Of a stretch of DNA of 64,000 nucleotides, positions 54,163 through 62,855 are shown piece after piece (the stretch's first letter is position 1; each line of letters starts with the position of its first letter). A model generated the notes under the pieces. It ran no database searches and had not been told where the DNA came from. It saw nothing but the letters and a program-made list of their open reading frames with translations. Origin of the DNA: Actinosynnema sp042752395 (GTDB lineage Bacteria; Actinomycetota; Actinomycetes; Mycobacteriales; Pseudonocardiaceae); the NCBI RefSeq assembly GCF_042752395.1, contig NZ_JBHYXZ010000015.1, positions 26,510 to 90,509 of the forward strand. The letters are read 5' to 3'. The translations under genes and the position numbers were made by a program.

Positions 54163-54948
54163 TCAGCCTTCCTCGGCGGCGGAACCACGACGCCGCCCGC
54201 CGATGAACGAGAGCAGGAACAACAGCACGAACGCGAACAGCAGGCTCAGCAGCGACACCGCGATCGACACGCCCGCGTCCCGCTTGCCGAGCAGGTTGAC
54301 CCGCACCTGGAGGGTGTCGAAGTTCAGCAGCGACGCGATGGTGAACTCCCCCAGCACCAACGCGACCGACAGCAGCGACGCGCCGAGCAGCGCGGTGCGG
54401 ATGTTGGGCACCACGACCCGCAGCAGCACCGTGCCCCAGGACGCGCCGAGCCCGCGGGCCGCCTCCGCCAGCGTCCTGAGGTCGATCGAGGACAGGCCCG
54501 CGTCGATCGCCCGGTAGGCGAACGGCAGCGCCAGCACCGCGTAGGCGAACGTCAGCGTCAACGGCGAGTCGCCGAGGAAGTAGTTCACCCACGCGTACAG
54601 CGGGGCCATGCCCACCACCAGCACGATCGCCGGGATCGCGATCGGCAGCAGGCACAGGAACTCCACCAGCCGGCCCAACCGGGGCAACCTCAGCCGGGTC
54701 CACGTCATGGTCGGCACCAACAGCAGCAGCACGAGCAGCGAGCTGAGCACCGCGAGCTGCACGGACACCAGGATCGCCGCGACCAGGTCGCGGTCCTCCA
54801 CGATCCCCGACCACGACGCGAGGCTGCGCGTGCCGCCCGCGCCGCGGGTCGAGAACTCCGCCATCGCCACCAGCGGCACCAGGAAGTAGACCCCGAGCAC
54901 CACCAGGACCGCCGACCGCGCGACCCCGCGCCCGGTCACCGCCGCCAT
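54163..54948 (-). CDS. ABC importer permease, second subunit
   Basis: Inner-membrane protein of 261 aa with about six segments; first AVLVVLGVYFLVPLVAMAE. The EAA loop is RTLAEAARGLGASWGTVLLR followed by VVVPNIRTALLG, the coupling helix for the ATPase. It overlaps the first permease gene by 13 bp. The C-terminal tail is basic (GGRRRGSAAEEG). Confidence 0.92.
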   Translation of the reverse strand: MAAVTGRGVARSAVLVVLGVYFLVPLVAMAEFSTRGAGGTRSLASWSGIVEDRDLVAAILVSVQLAVLSSLLVLLLLVPTMTWTRLRLPRLGRLVEFLCLLPIAIPAIVLVVGMAPLYAWVNYFLGDSPLTLTFAYAVLALPFAYRAIDAGLSSIDLRTLAEAARGLGASWGTVLLRVVVPNIRTALLGASLLSVALVLGEFTIASLLNFDTLQVRVNLLGKRDAGVSIAVSLLSLLFAFVLLFLLSFIGGRRRGSAAEEG

Positions 54949-55859
54949 CGGGCGTACCTCCGCTGCACCAACGCGTACAGGCCCATCGCCACGCCGACGA
55001 CCACGACCATGCCCAGACCGAGCGCCTTGCCCAGGTTCTCCCGGCCCAGCAGCACCTCGCCGGTCAGGAAGCCGCGGATCTGCAACGGCACGATCGGGCT
55101 GCCCTGCGACACCAGCGCCGCCGCCGTGGCGTAGGCGGAGAACGCGTTGGCGAACAGCAGCAGCAGCGACCCGAGGAACGCGGGCAGCAGCACCGGGCCG
55201 CCGACGTGCCGCCAGTAGGTCCACGCCGAGCCGCCGAGGCTCGCCACCGCCTCCCGCCACTGCGGGCGCAGGCCGTCCAGCGCGGGCAGGAACACGATGA
55301 CCATCAGCGGGATCTGGAAGAACGTGTAGACCAGCGCGAGGCCGGGCAGCTCGAACAGCCACGCGCCGCCGGCGAACAGGTCCAGCCCGAACGAGTCCCG
55401 CAGGAACCGCGTGACCAGACCCTGGAAGCCGACTGCGGCGAGGAACGCGAACGCCAGCGGCACGCCGCCGAACTGGGCCAGCACACCGGAAGCCGCCACC
55501 ACCACGCGGCGCAGCGGCCCGTCCGGCCGACCCGCCGCCACGGCCCACGCCAGCAGCCCGCCGAACACCGCGCCGAGCAGCGCGGTGAGGGCGGACAGCT
55601 CCACGCTGCGCAGGAACGCCCGCAGGTACGGGCCGCGGGTCAGGTCGGCCAGGTTGGCGAGCGTGAACGCGCCGTCCTGGTCCTGGAACGACCCGGCGAG
55701 CACGAGCACCGTCGGGTAGACCAGGAACGTGCCGACGTAGGCCAGGAACGGCACGACGACCAGCCACGCGAGCAGGGACGTCGAGGACGGTCCCCGGCCC
55801 GGCCGGCGCGGCGACGCCGGGTCCGCGCCGAGGACCGCGGTGGTGACGGGTGCGACCAC
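54936..55859 (-). CDS. ABC importer permease, first subunit
   Basis: Inner-membrane protein of 307 aa, six or seven segments (WLVVVPFLAYVGTFLVYPTV first). The EAA-like loop is WREAVASLGGSAWTYWRHVG followed by GPVLLPAFLGS. It pairs with the downstream permease to form a heterodimeric channel. The start GTG 55859 lies three bases after the binding-protein stop. Confidence 0.91.
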   Translation of the reverse strand: MVAPVTTAVLGADPASPRRPGRGPSSTSLLAWLVVVPFLAYVGTFLVYPTVLVLAGSFQDQDGAFTLANLADLTRGPYLRAFLRSVELSALTALLGAVFGGLLAWAVAAGRPDGPLRRVVVAASGVLAQFGGVPLAFAFLAAVGFQGLVTRFLRDSFGLDLFAGGAWLFELPGLALVYTFFQIPLMVIVFLPALDGLRPQWREAVASLGGSAWTYWRHVGGPVLLPAFLGSLLLLFANAFSAYATAAALVSQGSPIVPLQIRGFLTGEVLLGRENLGKALGLGMVVVVGVAMGLYALVQRRYARWRR

Positions 55860-55862
55860 CGG

Positions 55863-56993
55863 TCAGCCCACCGCCTGCGCCCAGGTCGAGGACAGCACCT
55901 GCTTGGCCGCGTCCGACTGCTCCTGGGTCAGGAACACCTGCTCACCGGAGGTCTCGGGCAGCTTCGCCGCCGCCTCCGCGTCGATCGTGCCCGCCTTGGT
56001 CATCGCATCCATCCGCACCGGCCGCGACAGGCCCTTGAGGTAGAGGTTCTGGCCCTTGTCGGAGTACAGGAACTCCTGCCACAGGCGCGCGGCGGCCGGG
56101 TGCGGCGCGTCCTTGTTGATCGCCTGGTTGTAGTACGCGCCGACCTGCGCGCCGGACGGGACGACGACCTTCCAGTCGACCTTGCCCGCGAGCTTCGCGG
56201 TCTGCGCGGCGTTGGTGTAGTCCCAGTCGATCACGACGGGCGTCTGGCCGGACTCGATGGTCGCGGGCGACGGGTCGACCGGCAGGAAGTTGCCCGCGGC
56301 CTTGAGCTGCCGGAAGAACTCGACGCCGGGCGCGATGTCGTCGGCCGACCCGCCGTTGCCCAGGGACGCCATGACCACGCCGGAGAACGCCGCGCCGGCC
56401 TGGGTCGGGTCGCCGTTGAGCGCGACCTTGCCCTGGTACTCGGGCTTGAGCAGGTCCTTGACCGAGGTCGGCGCGGGCACCTTGGCGGCGTCGTAGCCGA
56501 TGGACATGAAACCGCCGTAGTCGGCGTAGTACAGCCCGGACGGCTCCTTCAGCTCCTCGGGGATGTCCGCCCAGGTCCGCACCCGGTACGGGGCGAACAC
56601 GTCGGTGTTGGCCAGGGCCACGTTCAGGCCGAGGTCGAACACGTCGGGCGCGCGGTCGCCGCCCTTGAGCTGCTCGGCGGCGTTGATCTCGTCCTGGCTG
56701 GACGCGTCGGGCTGGGCGCTGTCGACCTCGATGCCGTACTCGGCCTCGAACGCGGAGATCAGCTCGCCGTAGTTGGCCCAGTCCGGCGGCAGCGCGATGA
56801 CGTTGAGCCGGCCCTCCTCCTTCGCGGCGGCGACGAGCTGGTCCAGCCCGCCGAACTCGGCGGCGGACTCGGCGGTGGCCGCCGGCGTGCCGCTCGCGGC
56901 GCCGTCCTTGGGCGGCGGCGTGCCGCAGGCGGCGACCAGCGCCAGCGCGGTGATGCCGACGCCCGCCGACCGCAGGACTCGGGTGTGCTTCAC
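55863..56993 (-). CDS. ABC importer substrate-binding lipoprotein
   Basis: Type 2 periplasmic-binding-fold lipoprotein of 376 aa: lipobox LALVAACG with Cys23, then a low-complexity linker and a spermidine/putrescine/iron-class binding domain (LNVIALPPDWANYGELISAF, YADYGGFMSIGYDAAKVPAP, GQTPVVIDWDYTNAAQTAKL, AYYNQAINKDAPHPAAARLW). GTG 56993 behind AGGAAGG. First gene of the four-gene importer operon. The ligand is undetermined. Confidence 0.9.
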   Translation of the reverse strand: MKHTRVLRSAGVGITALALVAACGTPPPKDGAASGTPAATAESAAEFGGLDQLVAAAKEEGRLNVIALPPDWANYGELISAFEAEYGIEVDSAQPDASSQDEINAAEQLKGGDRAPDVFDLGLNVALANTDVFAPYRVRTWADIPEELKEPSGLYYADYGGFMSIGYDAAKVPAPTSVKDLLKPEYQGKVALNGDPTQAGAAFSGVVMASLGNGGSADDIAPGVEFFRQLKAAGNFLPVDPSPATIESGQTPVVIDWDYTNAAQTAKLAGKVDWKVVVPSGAQVGAYYNQAINKDAPHPAAARLWQEFLYSDKGQNLYLKGLSRPVRMDAMTKAGTIDAEAAAKLPETSGEQVFLTQEQSDAAKQVLSSTWAQAVG

Positions 56994-57003
56994 GGGAGGG
57001 CCT

Positions 57004-57438
57004 TCCTGGGGTGACGGAATTCTTCGCGCGGACCGGGAATGTTCGGCCAAGCGGAGGATTCGCGACGCCGCGCGCGGTTGTCAAGGACGGTGGTCGGACT
57101 GAGACCTGGGTGACGGGGTGGGCGAATTCCCCGTGGTGCGCGAGTGGCCGGGAGGTGAACGACGCACCCGGTCCGACCGGCCCGGATGGGGCCAGGGTTT
57201 CGCCCGTCGGGGGACGTGAGGCGGTTGCCGGTCACCCACCGGAACGCCCCGGTGAGCCATTGGGGCGGTGCCGGATCGGAAATGGGTGAATCGCCGACCC
57301 GATTCCCCGACGAATTGTCCACGCACAATTCGCCGGCCGGTAACCGGCCCGGTCGCCCCCGGCCCCCGGCAGGCGCGGCGCGGACACTTCGGCAGTAGCC
57401 GTACTATGTGTAGCGAGGCTACTTATGAGGGGTGGGTC
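57004..57438. other. Divergent intergenic region with a candidate operator
   Basis: No gene recognised in 57004-57392. Near the plus-strand gene, AGTAGCC (57393-57399) and GGCTACT (57417-57423) form an inverted repeat, and GTAGC-GAG-GCTAC (57410-57422) is a smaller perfect palindrome in AT-richer sequence, 16 bases upstream of the membrane protein start. It looks like an operator/promoter for that gene. Confidence 0.45.
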
Positions 57439-58047
57439 ATGGGCCGGAAGCTGCTGGTCTGGTTGCACGTCGTCTCGTCCACGGGCTGGATGTGCATGGC
57501 GCTGGCCCTGTTCGTGGTGGTGGACCACGCGCTGTCCGCGCCGGGACGCCGGCCGGTGTTCGAGGTGGCGACGCTGCTCGACGTGCAGGTGTTGCAGTTC
57601 ATGGGCACCACGTCGGCGTTCAGCGGGCTGATGCTGTCCGGCCTCACCGCGTGGGGCTACTTCCGGCACTGGTGGGTGGTGGCGAAGTTCGCGATCACGG
57701 TCAGCCAGCTGTACGCGGGGATCTTCGTGCTCAGCCCGAACCTGCACCCGGACGGGTCGCCGCTGCTGCTGCGCGTCGGCTCGCTGCTGATGGCCTCGGC
57801 GCTGGCGTGCCAGGTGTGGTTGTCGGTGGCCAAGCCGTTCCCGCGCACGCCGTGGGCCGGGCGGACCAAGCCGAGGACCGCGCCGCCGTGGGCGTTCGCG
57901 CTGTGCCTGGCCGTGCCGGCGTTCGACTACGCGCTCGGCCAGGCGCTGCTCGGCGTGCCGCTGCCGGCCCTGTCGCTCCTGGTCGCGGCCGGGTACCCGG
58001 TGGTCCGCGCCGCGCGCACCGAGGCGCGCGACGCGGTCCCCCGTTAG
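57439..58047 (+). CDS. Polytopic membrane protein of unknown function
   Basis: Protein of 202 aa with about six hydrophobic stretches (WLHVVSSTGWMCMALALFVVV first; LLLRVGSLLMASALACQVWL; ALLGVPLPALSLLVAAGYPV last). The N-terminal LVWLHVVSSTGWM recalls DUF2269-type membrane proteins, weakly. No catalytic motif. ATG 57439 behind GAGGGGTGG. The small palindrome upstream suggests dedicated regulation by a repressor not seen in the window. Its TAG stop overlaps the TAA of the convergent pnkp gene (TTAG). Confidence 0.75.
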   Translation: MGRKLLVWLHVVSSTGWMCMALALFVVVDHALSAPGRRPVFEVATLLDVQVLQFMGTTSAFSGLMLSGLTAWGYFRHWWVVAKFAITVSQLYAGIFVLSPNLHPDGSPLLLRVGSLLMASALACQVWLSVAKPFPRTPWAGRTKPRTAPPWAFALCLAVPAFDYALGQALLGVPLPALSLLVAAGYPVVRAARTEARDAVPR

Positions 58048-60533
58048 AGCCGCGGGTCCACCGGCTCGGACTCCAGCGCCAGCACCGCGAACACGCACTC
58101 GTGCACGCGCCACAGCGGCTCGCCGCGGACGGCCCGCTCCAACGCCTCCAGCCCGAGCGCGTACTCCCGGATCGCGAGCGAGCGCTTCGCGCCCAGACCG
58201 CGCTTGCGCAGCCGCTCCAGGTTCTCCGGCTCGGTGTAGTCGGGGCCGTAGATGATCCGCAGGTACTCCCGACCGCGCACCTTCACGCCCGGCTGCACCA
58301 GGCCGCGGTCGCCGCGCACCAGGTTCGCCAGCGGCTTGACCACCATCCCCTCGCCGCCCGCCGCCGTCAGCTCCTCCCACCAGCGCACGCCCGCGGCGAC
58401 CTGCTCGTCGTCCGCCGTGTCCACCACGAGGTGCCGGGTCGGGGTGAACAGCCCGCCCCGCAGGCGGCCGAGCACGTCGAGGTGCCACCGGTGGTCCCGG
58501 TCGTGGAACGTCCGGCCGCGCGCGGCCAGGAGCTGGAACGGCGCGAGCGTCACGCCGGCCAGCCCGTCGGTCGGCCGCACGTACCGCAGGTAGGCGCCGC
58601 GGTAGCCGGTCGCGTTCGCCAGCCGGCTCTCCGTGCGGGCCATCAGCCCGCCGACGTCCACGCCGCGCGCGGCGGTGCGCGCCAGCACGTCCACCGCCAC
58701 GCCGAGCGCGCCCGTGGCCGCCGCGCCGACCGAGGCGTACTGCTCCCGGATCAGCCCGGCCGCCTTGGCGTTCCACGGCAGCAGCTCGGCGTCCAACAGC
58801 AGCCAGTCGGTGTCGAACTCGTCCCACAGGCCGGCCGCGGTGACCTCCTCGCGCACGCGCGCCAGCAGCTCGTCGCGCAACGGCGGCTCGAAGAACGCCC
58901 GCCCGGTCCGGGTGTGGACCACCCCTCCGCCGTCCGCGCGCACCAGGACCACCGCCCGCGACCCCATGTGCTTCTCCTCGCAGATCACCTCGCGCACGCC
59001 CGCGGCGCGGTACTCCGCGAAGGCGTCCTCCGGGTGCTCCAGCACGTCGGGCCGCCGCGAGGTCGCGGTCGGCGCCATCGTCGGCGGCAGGTACAGCAGC
59101 GAGCGCGGGTCGATCGCGAAGCGGCTCATCACCTCCAGCGCCGACGCGGCCTGCTCGGGGCGCACGCCGATCCGACCGCGGTGGGCCGTCTCGACGAACC
59201 GGCGACCGGTGACGTCGGACAGCGCGAGCACGTCCGGCTCGCGGTCCGCCTCCGGCGCGACGAGCGGGCGCACCGGCTCGTACCAGACCCGGTGGGCCGC
59301 GACCGACACGATCTCGCGCTCCGGGTAGCGCAGCGCGGTCAGCTTGCCGCCGAACACCACACCGGTGTCCAGGCACAGGGTGTTGTTCACCCACTCCGCC
59401 TCGGGCGTCGGCGTGTGCCCGTAGAGCACGGTGGCCCGGCCGCGGTACTCGGTGGCCCACGGGTAGCGCACGGGCAGGCCGTACTCGTCCGTCTCGCCGG
59501 TGGTGTCGCCGTACAGCGCGAAGGCGCGCACCCGCGCCGACGCGCGGCCGTGGAACTTCTCCGGCAGGCCCGCGTGCGCGATGACCAGGTCGCCGCCGTC
59601 GAGCACGTAGTGCGCCACCAGCCCGTCGCAGAACCGCGCCACGCGCTCGCGGAACTCCTCCGGCTCGGCCGCGAGCTGGGCCAGCGACTCCGCCAGGCCG
59701 TGCTTGACCTGCACGTCGCGGCCCCGCAGGGCACGCGCCAGCTTCTGCTCGTGGTTGCCGCACACGGCGAGCGCGTGCCCGGCCTCGACCATGCCCATGA
59801 CCAGGCGCAGCACGCCGGGCGTGTCCGGGCCGCGGTCGACCAGGTCGCCGACGAACGCGGCCCGCCGTCCCGCCGGCGGAACGGCGTCCACCGGACGGCC
59901 CTCGGCGTCGCGGACCAGCGCGTAGCCCAGCCCGACCAGCAGCTCCTCCAGCTCGGCGCGGCAGCCGTGCACGTCGCCGATCACGTCGAACGGCCCGGTC
60001 TCCCCGCGCCGGTCGTTGAGCAGCGGCTCGGGCACGATCACCGCTTCGTCCACTTCGGACTGCGAGCGCAGCACGTGCACCCGGCGGAAGCCCTCCTTGC
60101 CCAGGTGCTTCAGCGACTTGCGCAGCGCGGCGCGGTGCCGCCGCACCACGTGCGGGCCGAAGTCGCGGTCCGGGCGGGCGGCGTTGCGGGCCAGGCAGAC
60201 CTCCTCCGGCGGGTCCAGGACGATCGCGACCGGCAGCACGTCGTGCGCGCGGGCCAGCTCGACCAGGTGCGCCCGGTCGGCCCGCTGCACGTTCGTCGCG
60301 TCCACGACGGTCGTGCGCCCCGCCGCCAGCCGCTTGCCCGCCACGAAGTGCAGCGCCTCGAACGCGGCGGCCGACGCGGACTGGTCGTTCTCGTCGTCGG
60401 CGACCAGGCCGCGGAAGAAGTCGCCGGACAAGACCTGCGTCGGCGCGAAGTGCCGGCGCGCGAACGTGGACTTGCCCGAGCCGGACGCGCCGACCAGCAC
60501 CACCAGGCACAGGTCCGGGATCCCGAGTTCCAT
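58044..60533 (-). CDS. pnkp: Polynucleotide kinase-phosphatase/ligase Pnkp (RNA repair)
   Basis: Three-module RNA end-healing and sealing enzyme of 829 aa. Module 1: kinase with P-loop VGASGSGKSTFA (14-25). Module 2: binuclear metallophosphatase with VIGDVHGCRAEL (184-195), FVGDLVDRGPDT and AVCGNHEQKL, removing 2',3'-cyclic phosphate and 3' phosphate. Module 3: ligase-like adenylyltransferase with nucleotidyl lysine K521 in ICEEKHMGSRAVVL and GGEGMVVKP. Length and order match Clostridium thermocellum Pnkp. ATG 60533 overlaps the Hen1 stop by one base. With Hen1 it repairs tRNAs cut by ribotoxins. Confidence 0.95.
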   Translation of the reverse strand: MELGIPDLCLVVLVGASGSGKSTFARRHFAPTQVLSGDFFRGLVADDENDQSASAAAFEALHFVAGKRLAAGRTTVVDATNVQRADRAHLVELARAHDVLPVAIVLDPPEEVCLARNAARPDRDFGPHVVRRHRAALRKSLKHLGKEGFRRVHVLRSQSEVDEAVIVPEPLLNDRRGETGPFDVIGDVHGCRAELEELLVGLGYALVRDAEGRPVDAVPPAGRRAAFVGDLVDRGPDTPGVLRLVMGMVEAGHALAVCGNHEQKLARALRGRDVQVKHGLAESLAQLAAEPEEFRERVARFCDGLVAHYVLDGGDLVIAHAGLPEKFHGRASARVRAFALYGDTTGETDEYGLPVRYPWATEYRGRATVLYGHTPTPEAEWVNNTLCLDTGVVFGGKLTALRYPEREIVSVAAHRVWYEPVRPLVAPEADREPDVLALSDVTGRRFVETAHRGRIGVRPEQAASALEVMSRFAIDPRSLLYLPPTMAPTATSRRPDVLEHPEDAFAEYRAAGVREVICEEKHMGSRAVVLVRADGGGVVHTRTGRAFFEPPLRDELLARVREEVTAAGLWDEFDTDWLLLDAELLPWNAKAAGLIREQYASVGAAATGALGVAVDVLARTAARGVDVGGLMARTESRLANATGYRGAYLRYVRPTDGLAGVTLAPFQLLAARGRTFHDRDHRWHLDVLGRLRGGLFTPTRHLVVDTADDEQVAAGVRWWEELTAAGGEGMVVKPLANLVRGDRGLVQPGVKVRGREYLRIIYGPDYTEPENLERLRKRGLGAKRSLAIREYALGLEALERAVRGEPLWRVHECVFAVLALESEPVDPRL

Positions 60534-61882
60534 CAGTCGCCCCCCAGGGTGAAGGCGGCGAGCTGGGTCGGCGCGCCGCGCTCGGCGTCCACCGGCCCGA
60601 TCGGCAGGTGGCGCACGGTGTAGCCGCGCCGCCGCGCGACCCCGGCCGCCCACTCCGCGAACTCGGCGCGGGTCCACTCGAAGCGGTGGTCCGAGTGCCG
60701 GCGCCGCCCCTCCGGCAGGGTCTCGAACAGGGCGTTGTACTCGACGTTCGGCGTGGTGACCAGGACCGTGCGGGGACGGGCGACGCCGAACACGGAGTGC
60801 TCCAGCGCGGGCAGGCGGTCGGGGTCGAGGTGCTCCACGACCTCCATCAGCACGGCCGCGTCGTAGCCCTTCAGCTCCGGGTCGGCGTAGGTGAGCGACG
60901 ACTGGCGCAACGTGATCCGGGCCCGCTGCCGCTCCGACATGCGGTCCAGGCGCAGCCGGCGGGCGGCGGTCGCCAGGGCGCCCGCCGACACGTCCACGCC
61001 CTGGACGCGGGCGAAGTCCGGGTCCTCCAGCAGGGCGCGCAGCAACGCGCCGCCACCGCAGCCCAGGTCCAGCACGCTGCGCGCGCCGACCTGCTTGAGC
61101 TGGTCGACGATCACGTCCCGGCGCTGCACGGCCAGCGACACCTTCGGCTCGGCGAGCGCGTTGTCCAGCTCCTCCGGCTCGACCTCCTCCACCTCGGCCA
61201 GGCGCGACAACGCCGACTGCACCAGGGGCCGGCGGCGCATCAGGTAGCGCGTGGTGATCAGCTCCCGGTCCGGGTGCGCGCCGAGCCAGTCCTCCCCCGC
61301 GCGCAGCAGCTTGTCCACCTCGTCCTCGGAGACCCAGTAGTGCTTTTCGCCGTCGAGCACCGGCAGCAGCACGTAGAGGTGCTTCAACGCCTCGGCGAGC
61401 GTGAGCGTGCCGGTGAGCGTGACGTCGGCGTACCGGGAGTCCTCGCCGTCGCCCAAGGGGATCGGGGTGAGGCGGGCGGTCCAGCCCAGCGGCGTGAACA
61501 GGCGCTCGACCAGCCGGTGCGGCAGGACCGGGACGCGGACGGTGAGCGGGATCGGGGTCGCGGCCACCTCCGCGCGGCTGCGGCTGCGGCCGTTCATCGC
61601 GGTGCGGAACACGGACCCGAGCGCGACGGTCAGCAGCGAGCCGGCCACGTACGGGCGGTCGTTGACGTACTGGGTGAGCGTGCTGCCGGGTCCGCGCACC
61701 AGCGCGACGGGATCGACCTCCAGCAGGAGGGCGACCGTGCACTCCTCCTCGTCCGCGCGCGGGTAGAACACGTGCGCGGTGCCGGAGGAGGTGCGGAACG
61801 ACTGCGCCCGGTCGGGGTGTTTGTGCAGCAGGTGACCGAGGTCGGTGGCCGGGCGGTGGGTCGTGGTGAGGGTGAGCAGCAC
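60533..61882 (-). CDS. hen1: RNA 3'-terminal 2'-O-methyltransferase Hen1
   Basis: Protein of 449 aa. The N-terminal domain (1-230) is the bacterial Hen1 segment that activates Pnkp ligase. The C-terminal methyltransferase has SAM motif SVLDLGCGGGALLRALL and the Mn ligands E347, E350, H351 (LMEVVEHLD) and H396 (RRRHSDHRFEW). It marks the repaired RNA end with a 2'-O-methyl group, blocking re-cleavage. GTG 61882; no strong Shine-Dalgarno. First gene of the hen1-pnkp operon. Confidence 0.94.
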   Translation of the reverse strand: MLLTLTTTHRPATDLGHLLHKHPDRAQSFRTSSGTAHVFYPRADEEECTVALLLEVDPVALVRGPGSTLTQYVNDRPYVAGSLLTVALGSVFRTAMNGRSRSRAEVAATPIPLTVRVPVLPHRLVERLFTPLGWTARLTPIPLGDGEDSRYADVTLTGTLTLAEALKHLYVLLPVLDGEKHYWVSEDEVDKLLRAGEDWLGAHPDRELITTRYLMRRRPLVQSALSRLAEVEEVEPEELDNALAEPKVSLAVQRRDVIVDQLKQVGARSVLDLGCGGGALLRALLEDPDFARVQGVDVSAGALATAARRLRLDRMSERQRARITLRQSSLTYADPELKGYDAAVLMEVVEHLDPDRLPALEHSVFGVARPRTVLVTTPNVEYNALFETLPEGRRRHSDHRFEWTRAEFAEWAAGVARRRGYTVRHLPIGPVDAERGAPTQLAAFTLGGD

Positions 61883-62005
61883 GACGCCAGTGTGGAGGAG
61901 CGCCGCCGCCGACCGCCCCCGAATTTCACCGTGAACGCCGGGCCGCGCCGGCGGTGCTAGCTTCGGTGGCAGCCGCCGCCTTCCCCGGAACGGAAAGGCA
62001 GAAGT

Positions 62006-62569
62006 GTGAAACGTCTGGTTCCCCTGGTCATCGGCGGCCTGTGCGCGGCGGTGCTGACGCCCGCGGCGGCGGCCGACACCCCGAGCGCCACCGGGGTCGC
62101 GGTGACGGTGGCCCGCTTCGCCACCCCCGACGCCGCGACCAAGGCGTACACCTACGACCCGGCGCTGATCGCGCCCGGCGCGGCGGTGGTCGTCGTGGCC
62201 ACCCCGCTGCGGCGCTCCACCAAGGCCCTGCTCACCGTGTACGGCCTGGTGCCCAACCGCACCTACGGCGCGCACGCCCACCAGCGGCCGTGCGGCGCGC
62301 TGCCGACCGACGCGGGCGCGCACCACCAGCACGTGGTGGACCCCGTGCAGCCGTCGGTCGACCCGGCGTACGCCAACCCCGACAACGAGATCTGGCTCGA
62401 CTTCACCACCGACGACCGGGGCCGCGCCGTCGTCGGCACGGTCGTGCCCTGGCGGTTCGCCGACCGCCGGGCGGGCTCGGTCGTGATCCACGCCGAGCGC
62501 ACGGCCACCGAGCCGGGCAAGGCCGGCACCGCGGGCCCCAGGCTCGGCTGCGCCACCGTGCGGTTCTGA
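62006..62569 (+). CDS. Secreted Cu/Zn superoxide dismutase-like protein
   Basis: Protein of 187 aa with signal peptide (LVPLVIGGLCAAVLTPAAA) and a SodC-like beta-barrel: TYGAHAHQRPCG, AHHQHVVDP, EIWLDFTTDDRGRAVVGTVV, SVVIHAERTA and the C-terminal GPRLGCATVRF. Copper-ligand-like histidines are present but the spacing differs from classical SodC, so activity is uncertain. GTG 62006 with GGAAAGG upstream. Confidence 0.75.
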   Translation: MKRLVPLVIGGLCAAVLTPAAAADTPSATGVAVTVARFATPDAATKAYTYDPALIAPGAAVVVVATPLRRSTKALLTVYGLVPNRTYGAHAHQRPCGALPTDAGAHHQHVVDPVQPSVDPAYANPDNEIWLDFTTDDRGRAVVGTVVPWRFADRRAGSVVIHAERTATEPGKAGTAGPRLGCATVRF

Positions 62570-62588
62570 CCGCCTGCCGAAACGCACG

Positions 62589-62690
62589 CGGTTCGGCCGC
62601 GCCGCGGTCCTGATCACCTGCCCACGGCACGGCCACCAGGTCCGGATCGGCCGCGCCGCGGTCCTGACCGCCTGCCCAACGCACGGCGAC
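62589..62690. repeat. 54-bp tandem repeat in intergenic DNA
   Basis: GGCCGCGCCGCGGTCCTGA recurs at about 62595 and 62649 with flanking similarity over about 48 bp. Shorter echoes of the SodC gene end (GCGGTTCTGACCGCCTGCC at 62560) are seen near 62714. No coding signal. Confidence 0.6.
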
Positions 62691-62783
62691 CGGACCGGAC
62701 AGGACCGGCTCGTGCGGTTCCGACCGCCTGACGGGAGGCCGGCCCGGTGGGAGCCGGGGGCCGGCCTCTCCCGGCGCGACCGG

Positions 62784-62800
62784 GTTGCCAAAACGGCAAC
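62784..62800. promoter_or_regulatory. Inverted repeat upstream of the flavoprotein gene
   Basis: GTTGCC-AAAAC-GGCAAC, perfect 6-bp arms with a five-base A-rich spacer, plus an additional TTTGCC half-site at 62805-62810. It is an isolated AT-rich island 56 bp before the start codon and a plausible repressor site. Confidence 0.5.
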
Positions 62801-62855
62801 GTTCTTTGCCAATCCGCCGGGCACGCGCGCAGGGTGGGTCGCGGAGGTGGTCACG

